Of a DNA stretch of 64,000 nucleotides, positions 51,504 through 60,061 are shown in pieces. Source of the DNA: Chloroflexota bacterium (lineage in GTDB: Bacteria; Chloroflexota; JAJPGV01); assembly GCA_021325635.1 (NCBI GenBank), contig JAJPGV010000051.1, positions 1 through 64,000 on the forward strand, written 5' to 3'. Position 1 is the first letter of the stretch. Every line of letters begins with the position of its first letter. The notes under the pieces are model-generated. The model made no database searches and was not told where the DNA came from. It saw nothing but the letters and a program-made list of their open reading frames with translations. The position numbers were made by a program, and so were the translations under genes.

Positions 51504-52199
51504 ATGCCTACCGAGGTCGTCGAGGACTATCTCGACCAGATCTACCTGATGGAGCAGAACGGCCTCAAGGTCATCAGCGCTCGCCTGGCTGAGCGCATGC
51601 ACACGGCTGTGCCAACCGTCACCGAGACGCTGCGCAGAATGGTCCGCGAGGACCTCATCGCGGTGAACGAGCGCAAAGAGGTACGGCTCACCGTTCGCGG
51701 TCGCGACGTGGCCGAATCCCTGGTCCGCCGCCATGCCCTGTCCGAACGGCTGCTGACCGACATCCTGGGGCTCAGCTGGGTCGAAGCCCATGCCGAGGCG
51801 CACAAGTTTGAGCACATCATCTCACCCAAAGTCGAAGCCCGGCTGATGGCTCTTCTAGGCAATCCTGATACCTGTCCGCACGGCAACCCAATCCCGGGAA
51901 CCGGGTCCATGGCGCAGCCCCGCGGCACGGCCCTATCACAGGTGGATCGGCCCGGCCGATACCACATCGTGCGCGTGCTCGAGGACGCCGAAAGCAACGT
52001 CGATCTCATGGCCTACATCGAGCAGCGGAACCTCAAGCCGGGTACCGGCGTGCGCCTGCTCGAGCACGTGCCATTCGAGGGGCCCACGCTGATAGAGGTC
52101 GAAGACGATGGCGAGCAGCATTCGCTCGGCCGGGCCGTGGCCGATGCCATTTTCGTCACGCCCGATTCCCCCGACGGGCGCAGTCTTGACGAACGTTAA
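51504..52199 (+). CDS. DtxR/MntR family metal-dependent repressor
   Basis: The 231-residue protein has an N-terminal winged helix (AERMHTAVPTVTETLRRMVR), a dimerisation domain (RRHALSERLLTDILGLSWVE, FEHIISPKVEARLMALLGNP, CPHGNPIPG) and a C-terminal SH3-like FeoA domain from about 150. DtxR metal ligands are partly changed. The position of Met10 in DtxR is Asp here (EDYLDQIY, as in MntR), and the Cys102 position is His in EAHKFEH. An iron-type operator and the FTR1 permease lie directly downstream, so iron or manganese control of uptake is expected. The iron box is placed to act on the ftr1 promoter. Confidence 0.92.
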   Translation: MPTEVVEDYLDQIYLMEQNGLKVISARLAERMHTAVPTVTETLRRMVREDLIAVNERKEVRLTVRGRDVAESLVRRHALSERLLTDILGLSWVEAHAEAHKFEHIISPKVEARLMALLGNPDTCPHGNPIPGTGSMAQPRGTALSQVDRPGRYHIVRVLEDAESNVDLMAYIEQRNLKPGTGVRLLEHVPFEGPTLIEVEDDGEQHSLGRAVADAIFVTPDSPDGRSLDER

Positions 52200-52214
52200 A
52201 AGTTAGGTTAGCCT
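52186..52214 (+). promoter_or_regulatory. promoter of the FTR1 gene
   Basis: TTGACG at 52186-52191, in the last codons of the regulator gene, is separated by 17 bases from TAGCCT at 52209-52214. The -10 is inside the DtxR-type box, so metal-bound regulator would exclude polymerase. Confidence 0.45.
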
Positions 52215-52221
52215 AAAACCA
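52203..52221. promoter_or_regulatory. DtxR/IdeR-type iron box
   Basis: TTAGGTTAGCCTAAAACCA matches the 19-bp DtxR/IdeR consensus (TTAGGTTAGSCTAACCTAA) at 15 positions; the first 14 bases are exact. It begins three bases after the regulator stop codon and ends 54 bases before the FTR1 ATG. Confidence 0.8.
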
Positions 52222-52224
52222 CGG

Positions 52225-52240
52225 GTAAGCCGGGGCTTAC
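52225..52240 (+). other. hairpin in the FTR1 leader
   Basis: GTAAGCC and GGCTTAC are perfect 7-bp arms with two bases between them. It follows the iron box in the short untranslated leader. It could stabilise the message or end transcription from the regulator gene. Confidence 0.4.
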
Positions 52241-52275
52241 GCAAGGCCCTCGGGAATACAACAGGTGGTTTGGGC

Positions 52276-53805
52276 ATGTCGGTTCGAGTGTTCGCGGCGC
52301 TGGCGCTGATCTCTGTCGTCATTCTGGGGGCGCCCATGGCGGCCCTGGCGCAGTCCACGACTGCCGCCCAGGACGTCAAGGCCCTGAGCGCGCACGTCGA
52401 TGCGGCGCTGAGCCAGCTGCACGCTGGAAACGTGGCGCAGTCCGCGAGCGAATACGACGCGTTCGAGCAGGGCTGGCCCACCATCGAACGAGCCGTGCGT
52501 ACGCAGGATCGCGATCTCTATCGCCAGATCGAGGCGGGCATGACTGACAGCAAGGCTGCCTTCACCGCGCAGCCAGCCGACCCCGCTCGTATCGACACCG
52601 CCCTCGATGCGCTGCAAGCCAGCACCAATACGTTTGTCACCCGTTACAGCTCGGCCGCAGGGGGAGCAGCGGCAGCCGAGCCAACCGCGGTCCCGAACGG
52701 CATGTCCGGACAGCTGCGGTACCTCGATACGGCGCAGCAGCGCATCGCGGCCAACGACGCGGCCGGCGCCGCGGCCCAGATCAAGGCGTTCATCGCCGGC
52801 TGGCCCGAGGTCGAAGGGACGGTTGCCACCAAGGCGCCGGAAACGTACACCCGAACCGAGAATGAGATGGCCCAGGCCTACGGCTACCTGACGTCGACGC
52901 CCCCCGCGCTCTCTCAGGCCGCGGCCGTGATCGGCGACATGCAAACGAGCCTGAGCGCCTTTGCCGGCCCCACGGTGCAGTACGGCGTTTTTGACGCAGC
53001 CATCATCCTGCTGCGCGAAGGGTTCGAGGCGCTGCTGGTGTTTGCCGCCCTGCTGGCCTTCCTCAAACGCTCCGGCAATGGCGCCAAGCAGACCTGGGTG
53101 TGGATGGGAGGCGGCGCCGGCTTGGCGCTGAGCGTCGTCATCGCCGTCATCGTCAACGTGGCCTTTGCCAAGGCGGGCGGCTCGAACCGAGAGCTGCTGG
53201 AAGGCGTGACCGGCCTGGTCGCGGCCTGCATGCTGGTGTGGATGATGTTCTGGCTGCACAGCAAGTCGAACGTCAGCACCTGGAACCGTTACATCTCGCA
53301 CCAGACCAGCCGGGCGCTGGCTACCAACAGCCTGCTATCCCTGGCGGCCATCGCCTTCCTGGCGGTGCTGCGCGAGGGAGCAGAGACCGTGCTGTTCTAC
53401 GTGGGTATCGCGCCGGCTATCAATACCTCGGATCTGCTGCTCGGGCTAGGCGCCGGAGCCGCCGGGCTGGCCGTCGTGGCCACGCTGATGCTCGCCGTCG
53501 GCGTGCGTATTCCCATTCGGCCCTTCTTCCTGCTGACCAGCGTGCTGGTGTTCTTCCTGGCCTTCAAGTTCTCGGGCATGGGAGTGCATTCGCTGCAGGT
53601 GGCCGGCAAGCTGCAGGCGCATACGCCGGGCTTCCTGCCGAGCATGGACTTCTTCGGCGTGTTCCCAACCTGGGAGACGACCATCGTCCAGATGGTGCTG
53701 GTGATCGGCACCGCCGCCGGCTTGGCGCTGACCCGCCACCATGAGGAGGCGCCGGCTGTGGCCAGCTCACAGGCTGAGACGAGCGGCGTTCCCCGCACCG
53801 CCTAG
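52276..53805 (+). CDS. FTR1 family iron permease
   Basis: ATG at 52276 is chosen because AGGTGG lies seven bases before it. The 509-residue protein has a signal peptide (VFAALALISVVILGAPMAAL), an extracellular helical region to about residue 235, then seven membrane helices. Two REXXE iron motifs are present: REGFE in LLREGFEALLVF and REGAE in LREGAETVLFYVG. In relatives such as EfeU/Ftr1 these Glu residues carry Fe3+. No copper oxidase or EfeB partner gene is adjacent; the large N-terminal domain may replace EfeO. Control by the neighbouring DtxR-type box is likely. Confidence 0.95.
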   Translation: MSVRVFAALALISVVILGAPMAALAQSTTAAQDVKALSAHVDAALSQLHAGNVAQSASEYDAFEQGWPTIERAVRTQDRDLYRQIEAGMTDSKAAFTAQPADPARIDTALDALQASTNTFVTRYSSAAGGAAAAEPTAVPNGMSGQLRYLDTAQQRIAANDAAGAAAQIKAFIAGWPEVEGTVATKAPETYTRTENEMAQAYGYLTSTPPALSQAAAVIGDMQTSLSAFAGPTVQYGVFDAAIILLREGFEALLVFAALLAFLKRSGNGAKQTWVWMGGGAGLALSVVIAVIVNVAFAKAGGSNRELLEGVTGLVAACMLVWMMFWLHSKSNVSTWNRYISHQTSRALATNSLLSLAAIAFLAVLREGAETVLFYVGIAPAINTSDLLLGLGAGAAGLAVVATLMLAVGVRIPIRPFFLLTSVLVFFLAFKFSGMGVHSLQVAGKLQAHTPGFLPSMDFFGVFPTWETTIVQMVLVIGTAAGLALTRHHEEAPAVASSQAETSGVPRTA

Positions 53806-53821
53806 GCAACCGTTCCGCTTC

Positions 53822-53870
53822 TCAGCGCTTCTCGGCCGCCTCTCAGCGCTTCTTCAGCGTTTTCTCAGCG
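53822..53870 (+). promoter_or_regulatory. 11-bp-phased direct repeats (TCAGCG) before a response regulator gene
   Basis: TCAGCG occurs at 53822, 53843, 53854 and 53865, spaced 21, 11 and 11 bases, in the extended form CTTCTCAGCGC. OmpR/PhoB-type regulators bind direct repeats at 11-bp phase on one face of DNA. The array ends 21 bases before the regulator GTG, just upstream of TAGCCT (53879-53884). Autoregulation is the simplest reading. Confidence 0.6.
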
Positions 53871-53890
53871 CCGGCCCATAGCCTATCCTC

Positions 53891-54604
53891 GTGGAACAGG
53901 TGACGGTGGATCGCGCTGAGCCGCGTCTCAAGGCGCTGGTGGTCGACGATGAGCCCAGCATCGTGGACTTCATCAAATTGGGCTTGGGCTACGAAGGCTT
54001 CGAGGTCAGGACCGCGAACGATGGCATGAAGGCCCTGGCGCTAGCGCGGGAGTACGCGCCTGACGTCATCGTGCTCGACGTGATGCTGCCTGGTATGGAT
54101 GGCATGGAGGTGTGCAAGCGCATCCGCGGTCAGAGCGACGCCGGCATCATCATGCTCACCGCGCGAGACGAGCTGCAGGATCGCGTGCGGGGCCTGGACC
54201 ATGGGGCAGACGATTACGTCATCAAGCCGTTTCGCTTCGAGGAGCTCATCGCACGCATTCGGGCGGTGCTGCGCCGCCGCGGCAGCACCCGCCAGCAGGT
54301 TCTCAACGTGGCCGGCGTCACGTTGGACCAGGATACGCACGAAGTGCGGCGCGACGGCAGGCCGATCGAGCTGACTCCGCGCGAGTACGACCTCCTCAAG
54401 CTGTTCATGTTCAATCCCCGCCAGGTGCTGAGCAAGGAGTCGATCATCGAGCGCGTGTGGGGCTACGACTTCGACGGTGACTCCAACATCGTGGAGGTCT
54501 ACGTCCGCTACCTGCGCGAGAAGCTGGAAGACATCCCGCCAAAGCTCCTGCAGACCGTGCGAGGAGCCGGCTACATCCTCCGAGATGATGCTGCCGAGCG
54601 CTGA
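53891..54604 (+). CDS. OmpR/PhoB family response regulator
   Basis: In the 237-residue protein the receiver domain has KALVVDDEPSIVDF, the phospho-acceptor D63 in VIVLDVMLPGMDG, a switch Thr in IIMLTARDE and Lys in YVIKPF. A winged-helix output domain follows (ELTPREYDLLKLFMFNPRQV, VEVYVRYLREKLEDIPPKLL, TVRGAGYILR). It binds DNA direct repeats when phosphorylated. The gene is preceded by such repeats and followed after 60 bases by its kinase. The start is GTG with no clear Shine-Dalgarno. Confidence 0.96.
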   Translation: MEQVTVDRAEPRLKALVVDDEPSIVDFIKLGLGYEGFEVRTANDGMKALALAREYAPDVIVLDVMLPGMDGMEVCKRIRGQSDAGIIMLTARDELQDRVRGLDHGADDYVIKPFRFEELIARIRAVLRRRGSTRQQVLNVAGVTLDQDTHEVRRDGRPIELTPREYDLLKLFMFNPRQVLSKESIIERVWGYDFDGDSNIVEVYVRYLREKLEDIPPKLLQTVRGAGYILRDDAAER

Positions 54605-54664
54605 CGAGGGTCTCCCGGCCCCTGCTCTCGCCGGCGGCGCTGAAGGGGGCCGGCGGCTGAGCCG

Positions 54665-56053
54665 ATGAGAAGCCTGGCGGTCCGTCTGGCGGTGTGGTAC
54701 GGCGGAGGAATCGCCCTGGTGCTGCTGCTGCTGGCGGGCTTCCTGTACGCGGCGTTGGACACGTACCTGACGGGTCAGGCCCTGACGCTGCTGCGCGCCC
54801 AGGCGCTGCCGCTGCAGCGGCTGGCCGAACAGGAGCGGACCGTGGCCGATTTGAGGGCGTTGACCAGCCAGATCACCGAGCGTCCCGCCGCCACGGGCGT
54901 GGGCGTGTTCGTCCTGGGCCCCAACGCCCAGCTGCTGGCCCAGTCTCGGCAGGCGGCCCAGCAATCGCTGCCGGAAGCGTTGATTGCCCAGCTCCGCGGC
55001 TTGAGCAGAGGCAAGCAGGAGGACGTCACCAAGGTCAACGTCAACGGGCAGCGCTTCCTGCTGCTCTACCGGCCGCTCCCTTTGGGGACTCGCAGCGGCG
55101 CGCTGGTGCTGTCGACCTCACTCGAGCCGGTGGACGCAACGTTGAGCGGCTTTCTGAGGATCCTGGCCATCGGCTTTGGCTCGACGCTGCTGGTCACCAG
55201 CCTGGTGGTGATTTTCATCACCCGCGCGAAGCTGCGGCCTCTGCGAGACATTGCCGCCAAGTACCGCCGCCTCGGTGAGGGCGACCTGGCGCAGCGTATT
55301 GACGTGGACCAGCCGACCACGGAGCTCCACCAGCTGCAGGAGTCATTCAACTACATGGCGCAGAAGCTGGAGGAGAGCTGGCACCGGCAGCGGCAGTTCG
55401 CCGCCGATGCCTCGCACGAGCTACGGACCCCGTTGACCTCGCTGGCCGGCTACATCGACGTGCTCAAGAAGGGCGCCAAGAACGATGCCGCGACGCTCGA
55501 TCGCATCCTGGACACCATGCGCGGCGAGGTGGACCGCATGACCGGCCTGGTGCGCGACCTGGTGTCGCTGGCTCGGCTCGACGCTGGCGACGACCTGAGG
55601 CTGCGGCGAGTCGACCTCTCGCGGCTGGTGGAGGACGTGTACGAGCAGACCAAGGCCCTGGCGCCGGAGCGGGAGGTGAACTTGCGCAGCGGCGAGGGGG
55701 CGTGGGTGGAGGTGGACGTCGACCGGATGCGGCAGGTGCTGCTGAACCTGGCCGACAACGCCATCAAGTACACGCCGCGGGAGGCGCACATCAACTTCGC
55801 GGTGCAGCGCTATGACTCCACCGTCCAGGTGTCCGTTGCCGACAACGGACCGGGCATCAGCCCGGCCGACCGCGAGCACCTGTTCGATCGCTTCTACCGG
55901 GCGGAGCAGTCGCGCTCGAGGGAGAAGGGTGGCGCCGGTCTGGGCCTGGCCATCGCCAAGAAGATCGTGGAAGCCCACAAGGGGACGATCGACGTCGTCT
56001 CGCCGGCGGAAGGTGGAAGCATCTTCGCCATTCGTTTGCCGTTGGCAAGCTGA
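54665..56053 (+). CDS. sensor histidine kinase (HAMP, HisKA, HATPase)
   Basis: In the 462-residue protein two membrane helices (about 8-32 and 164-186) bracket a 130-residue extracellular sensor region without a known fold. HAMP follows (KLRPLRDIAAKYRRLGEGDL), then the H-box DASHELRTPLTSLAGY with H251, and an ATPase domain with N-, G1- and G2-boxes (LLNLADNAIKYT, VADNGPGIS, KGGAGLGLAIAKKIVE). It is the cognate kinase of the adjacent response regulator. The signal is unknown. The position after dtxR-ftr1 hints at an envelope or metal cue, but this is only context. Confidence 0.96.
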   Translation: MRSLAVRLAVWYGGGIALVLLLLAGFLYAALDTYLTGQALTLLRAQALPLQRLAEQERTVADLRALTSQITERPAATGVGVFVLGPNAQLLAQSRQAAQQSLPEALIAQLRGLSRGKQEDVTKVNVNGQRFLLLYRPLPLGTRSGALVLSTSLEPVDATLSGFLRILAIGFGSTLLVTSLVVIFITRAKLRPLRDIAAKYRRLGEGDLAQRIDVDQPTTELHQLQESFNYMAQKLEESWHRQRQFAADASHELRTPLTSLAGYIDVLKKGAKNDAATLDRILDTMRGEVDRMTGLVRDLVSLARLDAGDDLRLRRVDLSRLVEDVYEQTKALAPEREVNLRSGEGAWVEVDVDRMRQVLLNLADNAIKYTPREAHINFAVQRYDSTVQVSVADNGPGISPADREHLFDRFYRAEQSRSREKGGAGLGLAIAKKIVEAHKGTIDVVSPAEGGSIFAIRLPLAS

Positions 56054-56095
56054 GGCGCCCCGACGCGCGCGCCTCCCACTACTATTCAGGGGCAC

Positions 56096-57976
56096 ATGGC
56101 GCAGCCGCAGCTGACACCGCTCGAAGCGCTGCGCCACCACTGGGGCTACGATAGCTTCCGGCCTCTGCAGGAAGAGGCGGTGACGGCGGTCATGTCCGCC
56201 TGTGACTGCCTGCTGGTGCTGCCTACCGGTGGGGGGAAGAGCCTGTGTTACCAGACACCGGCGGCCTGCGGCCGGGGATTGGTGCTGGTAGTTTCCCCGC
56301 TGATCTCGCTGATGGACGATCAGGTCGCGGCGGCCCGGCAGGCCGGCCTGCGGGCCGCCGCGCTGCACAGCCAGGTCGAGGAGAGCGAGCGCCGTTCGAT
56401 CCGGCGCCAGGCGTCCGCCGGCGAGCTCCAGGTGCTGTACGTCAGCCCTGAGCGGCTCATGATCGGCGACCTGGCGGCGGGTCTGCGGTCCGAGCTGGCG
56501 CTGTTCGCCATCGACGAGGCGCACTGTGTCTCGCACTGGGGGCACGACTTCCGTCCGGAATACCGCCAGCTCCGCTCGGTGCTGGACCAGGCGCCCGAGG
56601 TGCCGCGCATGGCCCTTACGGCCACGGCGACGCCTCAGGTGCAGGAGGACATCTGCGCGCAGCTGGGCTTGCGCGGGCCGCGGCGGCTGATCGGCCACGT
56701 GGACCGTCCCAACCTGACGTATCGTGCGCTTCCACGCCACGACATGCTCGCCCAGGTCCTGCAGGTCATCCGCCGCCACGCCGGCGAAGGCGGCATCGTC
56801 TACGGTCAGACTCGCCGGGACGTCGAGCAGCTGGCCGAAGGAGCCGCCCGTCACGGCGTCAGCTGCGCGGCCTATCACGCTGGCCTGCCCGGCGCCAAGC
56901 GTCGAGCGGTGCAGTCGGACTTCGTGGCCGAGCGGCTGGAAGTGGTGGTGGCCACGATCGCCTTCGGCATGGGAATCGATCGCTCCAACGTCCGCTACGT
57001 GGTGCACGCCAGCTCGCCCAAGAGCATCGAGAACTACCAGCAGGAGGCGGGGCGCGCCGGTCGCGACGGATTGCCCGCCGAATGCGTGCTGCTGTTCAGC
57101 GGCGCCGATCTGGTGAAGCATCGCTTCCTGGCGACGGCCGATGGGCCGCTTCAACCTGAACGGCAGCGGGCCCTGGAGCGGCAGCTGCGGGAGATTGGCC
57201 AGTTCGCCGTTGCCCCGGTGTGCCGCCATCGCATCCTCACCGAGCACTTCGGCCAGCGCTACCCGGCGCTCCCCGGCGAGCAAGCGAGCGAGAGCTGCGG
57301 GGCGTGCGACGTGTGCCTCGGCGAAACCCAGCAGCTCGAATCGCAGGAGGCGTTGGTGACGGCGCAGAAGATCATCTCGGCGGTATGGCGCACCGGCGGG
57401 CGGTTCGGCCCGGCACACGTTGCCCAGGTGCTCCTCGGCCGCGCGTCGGAGATGATCCAGCGCCACCGCCATGACGAGCTGAGCGTCTTCGGCCTGCTGG
57501 CGCACGACGGGGAGGTGGCGGTACGCAGCTGGATCGACCAGCTGGTGGTCCAGGGCTACCTGGAGCTGGTTGAGCGCGACCAGTTCACGTTCCTGACGAT
57601 GACCGAAGCCGGCAGGGCCTTGTGCCGGGAGCGAGTCAATCCGCCCGACGGCGCTCGTCTTGGCCGCTATACACGGCCCCGCGCTCGCCGCGGAGGGCAG
57701 CGCTCCGGCGCAGAGGCGGCGGTTCGAGGCGGAGAGCTGTTCGAGCGGCTGCGGTCGCTGCGCCGGCTCCTGGCCGACCGCCAGGGCGTACCGCCCTACG
57801 TCGTGTTCACCGACCTGACGCTATCGGAGCTCGCCGCGCGCCGGCCAAGCAGCCTCATTGACATGCGCGCCGTGCGGGGCATCGGCGACGCCAAGCTGGA
57901 GCGCTACGGCCAGGCCTTTCTGGCGGTGTTGGGGGGCGCTTCTTCGGAGGACGCGGCGGGCATGTGGGCCGGCTGA
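56096..57976 (+). CDS. recQ: ATP-dependent DNA helicase RecQ
   Basis: The 626-residue superfamily 2 helicase contains FRPLQEEAV (Q motif), LPTGGGKS (Walker A, K48), IDEAHCVSHWGHDFRPEY (DEAH at 140-143), AYHAGLPGAKR and QEAGRAGRDG. The RQC zinc site is complete (CRHRIL, CGACDVC). A C-terminal HRDC domain ends the protein (PPYVVFTDLTLSELAARRPS, MRAVRGIGDAKLERYG). It unwinds recombination and replication intermediates. TACTAT at 56080-56085 ends ten bases before the ATG. It follows the kinase gene by 42 bases. Confidence 0.96.
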   Translation: MAQPQLTPLEALRHHWGYDSFRPLQEEAVTAVMSACDCLLVLPTGGGKSLCYQTPAACGRGLVLVVSPLISLMDDQVAAARQAGLRAAALHSQVEESERRSIRRQASAGELQVLYVSPERLMIGDLAAGLRSELALFAIDEAHCVSHWGHDFRPEYRQLRSVLDQAPEVPRMALTATATPQVQEDICAQLGLRGPRRLIGHVDRPNLTYRALPRHDMLAQVLQVIRRHAGEGGIVYGQTRRDVEQLAEGAARHGVSCAAYHAGLPGAKRRAVQSDFVAERLEVVVATIAFGMGIDRSNVRYVVHASSPKSIENYQQEAGRAGRDGLPAECVLLFSGADLVKHRFLATADGPLQPERQRALERQLREIGQFAVAPVCRHRILTEHFGQRYPALPGEQASESCGACDVCLGETQQLESQEALVTAQKIISAVWRTGGRFGPAHVAQVLLGRASEMIQRHRHDELSVFGLLAHDGEVAVRSWIDQLVVQGYLELVERDQFTFLTMTEAGRALCRERVNPPDGARLGRYTRPRARRGGQRSGAEAAVRGGELFERLRSLRRLLADRQGVPPYVVFTDLTLSELAARRPSSLIDMRAVRGIGDAKLERYGQAFLAVLGGASSEDAAGMWAG

Positions 57977-57986
57977 GCCGAAGGAC

Positions 57987-58559
57987 CTACCTGGACTCTG
58001 TCTGGAAGTCCATGTACAGCCGGCTGGCTGTAGGAAGCTGCTGTCCGCTGTATTTGCTGCCGCGCTGACTGCCGTAAGGACGGTCGGCAGGGGTGGTCAT
58101 CTTGATGAACGACAGCTGGCCGATGCGCATGCCCGGATAGACCGCGATCGGCAGGTTGGCCAGGTTGCTGATCTCGAGCGTCACGTGGCCCTCGAAGCCG
58201 GGGTCGATAAATCCGGCTGTTGAGTGGATGACGATGCCCAGCCGGCCCAGCGAGCTGCGGCCTTCGAGCCGGGCTACGATGTCTTCCGGCATGCGCACCG
58301 ACTCGACCGTGCTGCCCAGCATGAATTCGCCGGGGTGCAGGAACATCGGCTCTTCGCGGCCGACCTCGATCAGCTCCATCAGGTCGTCTGCGGGCTGCTT
58401 CACGTCGATGAAAGCGCGCTTGGAGTTGCGAAAGACCAGGAATTTGTTATCGAGGCGGACGTCGACGCTGGCCGGCTGAACCAGCGCCGGATCGTACGGA
58501 TCGATGCCTATGCGGCCGGCTTCGATCTCCTCGCGGATGGAGCGGTCGCTTAGGATCAT
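57987..58559 (-). CDS. dcd: dCTP deaminase (probably bifunctional deaminase/dUTPase type)
   Basis: From the ATG at 58557-58559 the protein has 190 residues. MILSDRSIREEIEAGRIGID, QPASVDVRLDN and EGRSSLGRLGIVIHSTAGFI are diagnostic, and E129 in HVTLEIS is the catalytic Glu. HSTAGFIDPGFEGH resembles the bifunctional enzymes that turn dCTP directly into dUMP, whereas E. coli-type enzymes have HVTAHRIDPGW. TACGAT at 58569-58574 on the minus strand ends nine bases before the ATG. The start is only 19 bases from that of the divergent thioesterase gene. Confidence 0.95.
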   Translation of the reverse strand: MILSDRSIREEIEAGRIGIDPYDPALVQPASVDVRLDNKFLVFRNSKRAFIDVKQPADDLMELIEVGREEPMFLHPGEFMLGSTVESVRMPEDIVARLEGRSSLGRLGIVIHSTAGFIDPGFEGHVTLEISNLANLPIAVYPGMRIGQLSFIKMTTPADRPYGSQRGSKYSGQQLPTASRLYMDFQTESR

Positions 58560-58578
58560 TGGGAATGAATCGTAGCCG

Positions 58579-58998
58579 ATGCCGCTAGTCGCTCCGCTGG
58601 CCAACCAGGGCTGCTTCGGCTGCGGTCCCGGCAACCCTATTGGCCTGCACCTCGACTTCGAGCTCCATCCCGACGGCGGCGTGGCGGCGCGATTCACGCC
58701 CGCGGCGGAGCACCAGGGCTGGGACGGAGTCATGCACGGCGGCCTGGTGACGGTGCTGCTGGACGAAGCTATGGCCTGGGCGGCGGCGCAGAAGACGGAG
58801 ATGTATTACACCGGCCGGCTGGAGGTGCGCTACCGCCGCCCGGTCCGGACCAGCCAGGAGCTGCTGCTGCGCGGCTGGATCACTCGCGATCGAGGCAGCC
58901 GTCTTGAAACCGAAGCTCAGGTGCAGGACGCCGGTGGACAGGTCCTGGCCGAAGCCAGCGCGCTGTTCGTCCGTGCGCCCAGGCCAGCGGACGGATGA
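58579..58998 (+). CDS. hotdog-fold thioesterase (PaaI/THEM4-like)
   Basis: The 139-residue protein starts with a Cys-containing segment (NQGCFGCGPGNPIGLHLDFE) found in THEM4-like acyl-CoA thioesterases, then the hotdog helix with its catalytic Asp/Glu region (DGVMHGGLVTVLLDEAMAWA). The rest is the beta sheet of the fold. It likely hydrolyses an acyl-CoA; the substrate is unknown. No Shine-Dalgarno is visible. The start codon is 19 bases from the divergent dcd start, so the two promoters must overlap. Confidence 0.9.
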   Translation: MPLVAPLANQGCFGCGPGNPIGLHLDFELHPDGGVAARFTPAAEHQGWDGVMHGGLVTVLLDEAMAWAAAQKTEMYYTGRLEVRYRRPVRTSQELLLRGWITRDRGSRLETEAQVQDAGGQVLAEASALFVRAPRPADG

Positions 58999-59010
58999 GC
59001 AGCGCCGCCA

Positions 59011-59967
59011 TTACCGTTCGGCGATCCCCGCTAGAGCCTCGTTGAGGCGGCCAACGAGGTCTTGCTCGACGGCCTGGGCGGCGAGTCCGATAGCGTATTC
59101 CAGGGCGTTCGCGTCGGCGCGACCGTGGGCTTTCACCACCAGCCCGTTCAGGCCGAACAGCGGGGCGCAGCCGCCGTAATCGGCGTAGGCCAGCCGCTTC
59201 CGAACGCGGTCAAAGGCCGGTTTGAGCAGCAGCGCGCCGATGGGGGCCAGCCTCTCTTTGCGGATCTCCTCGCGGATCCAGCCGCCCAGCACGCCGGCCA
59301 AGCCTTCGCTGAGCTTGGCGATGACGTTGCCGGTGAAGCCGTCGCACACCACCACGTCCACGGCCCCTTCGGGCACGTCCTTGCCCTCGATGTTGCCGGC
59401 GAAGTTCAGACCACTGGCTTTGATCAGTCCGTAGGCCTCCTGGGTGACCTGGTTGCCCTTGCCCTTTTCGTGGCCGACGTTGAGCAGACCGACGCGGGGA
59501 TTGGGCACCCCGAAGATGCGCTCCATGTAGACGCTGCCCATGATGGCGAACTGCTGCAGGTAGGCAGGCTTCACGTCGGCGTTGGCGCCGGCGTCGATCA
59601 GCAGCGTGCGGCCCTCGCGGGTGGGGAAGACACCGCCCAGCGCGGGCCGATCGATGCCCGGCAGGCGGCCCAGCGTGAACAGGCCGATGGCCATCAGCGC
59701 CCCGGTGTTGCCGGCGCTCACGGCGCCACCGGCCTTACCGTCGAGGACCTGCTGGACGGCAATTCTCATGGACGAATCCGGCTTCTCGCGCATGATGCGC
59801 CCGGGTTTGTCATCCATGGCCACCACCTCGGTGGCGGCCACGTAGTCGAAGCCCTGGCCGGCAACGGTGGACTCCGGGCCCACCAGCAGCAGGTCGGCCC
59901 GGCCGCTGGCCTGGATGGTCCTGGCCGCCGCGAGGGTGGCGGTGGGAGCGTTGTCGCCGCCCATCAC
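59011..59967 (-). CDS. plsX: phosphate acyltransferase PlsX
   Basis: MGGDNAPTATLAAAR, SAGNTGALMAIGLFTLGRLP, LLIDAGANADVKPAYLQQFA and VVVCDGFTGNVIAKLSEG identify PlsX, which makes acyl-phosphate from acyl-ACP for phospholipid synthesis. The boundary given starts at GTG/ATG (318 residues), but it omits the first strand of the fold. In frame the DNA upstream encodes QRPRIALDV, which matches the usual PlsX N-terminus. Between it and a TAG stop at 60022-60024 the only start-like codons are CTG (60016-60018) or ATC. The true start is therefore probably a rare codon upstream. Confidence 0.93.
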   Translation of the reverse strand: MMGGDNAPTATLAAARTIQASGRADLLLVGPESTVAGQGFDYVAATEVVAMDDKPGRIMREKPDSSMRIAVQQVLDGKAGGAVSAGNTGALMAIGLFTLGRLPGIDRPALGGVFPTREGRTLLIDAGANADVKPAYLQQFAIMGSVYMERIFGVPNPRVGLLNVGHEKGKGNQVTQEAYGLIKASGLNFAGNIEGKDVPEGAVDVVVCDGFTGNVIAKLSEGLAGVLGGWIREEIRKERLAPIGALLLKPAFDRVRKRLAYADYGGCAPLFGLNGLVVKAHGRADANALEYAIGLAAQAVEQDLVGRLNEALAGIAER

Positions 59968-60061
59968 GTCTAGCGCGATGCGCGGGCGTTGCGATTGACT
60001 GCTGGGGGCCGTGGACAGATCCTACCGTCAGCCGGCCCTTGCTGCTGTACGATGCTGTGCG

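Noticed and set aside
55421-57505. 694-codon open frame on the minus strand across the kinase and recQ genes
   Set aside because: It is antisense to two well-supported genes with intact motifs; long antisense frames are common in GC-rich DNA. No recognisable domain in its product.
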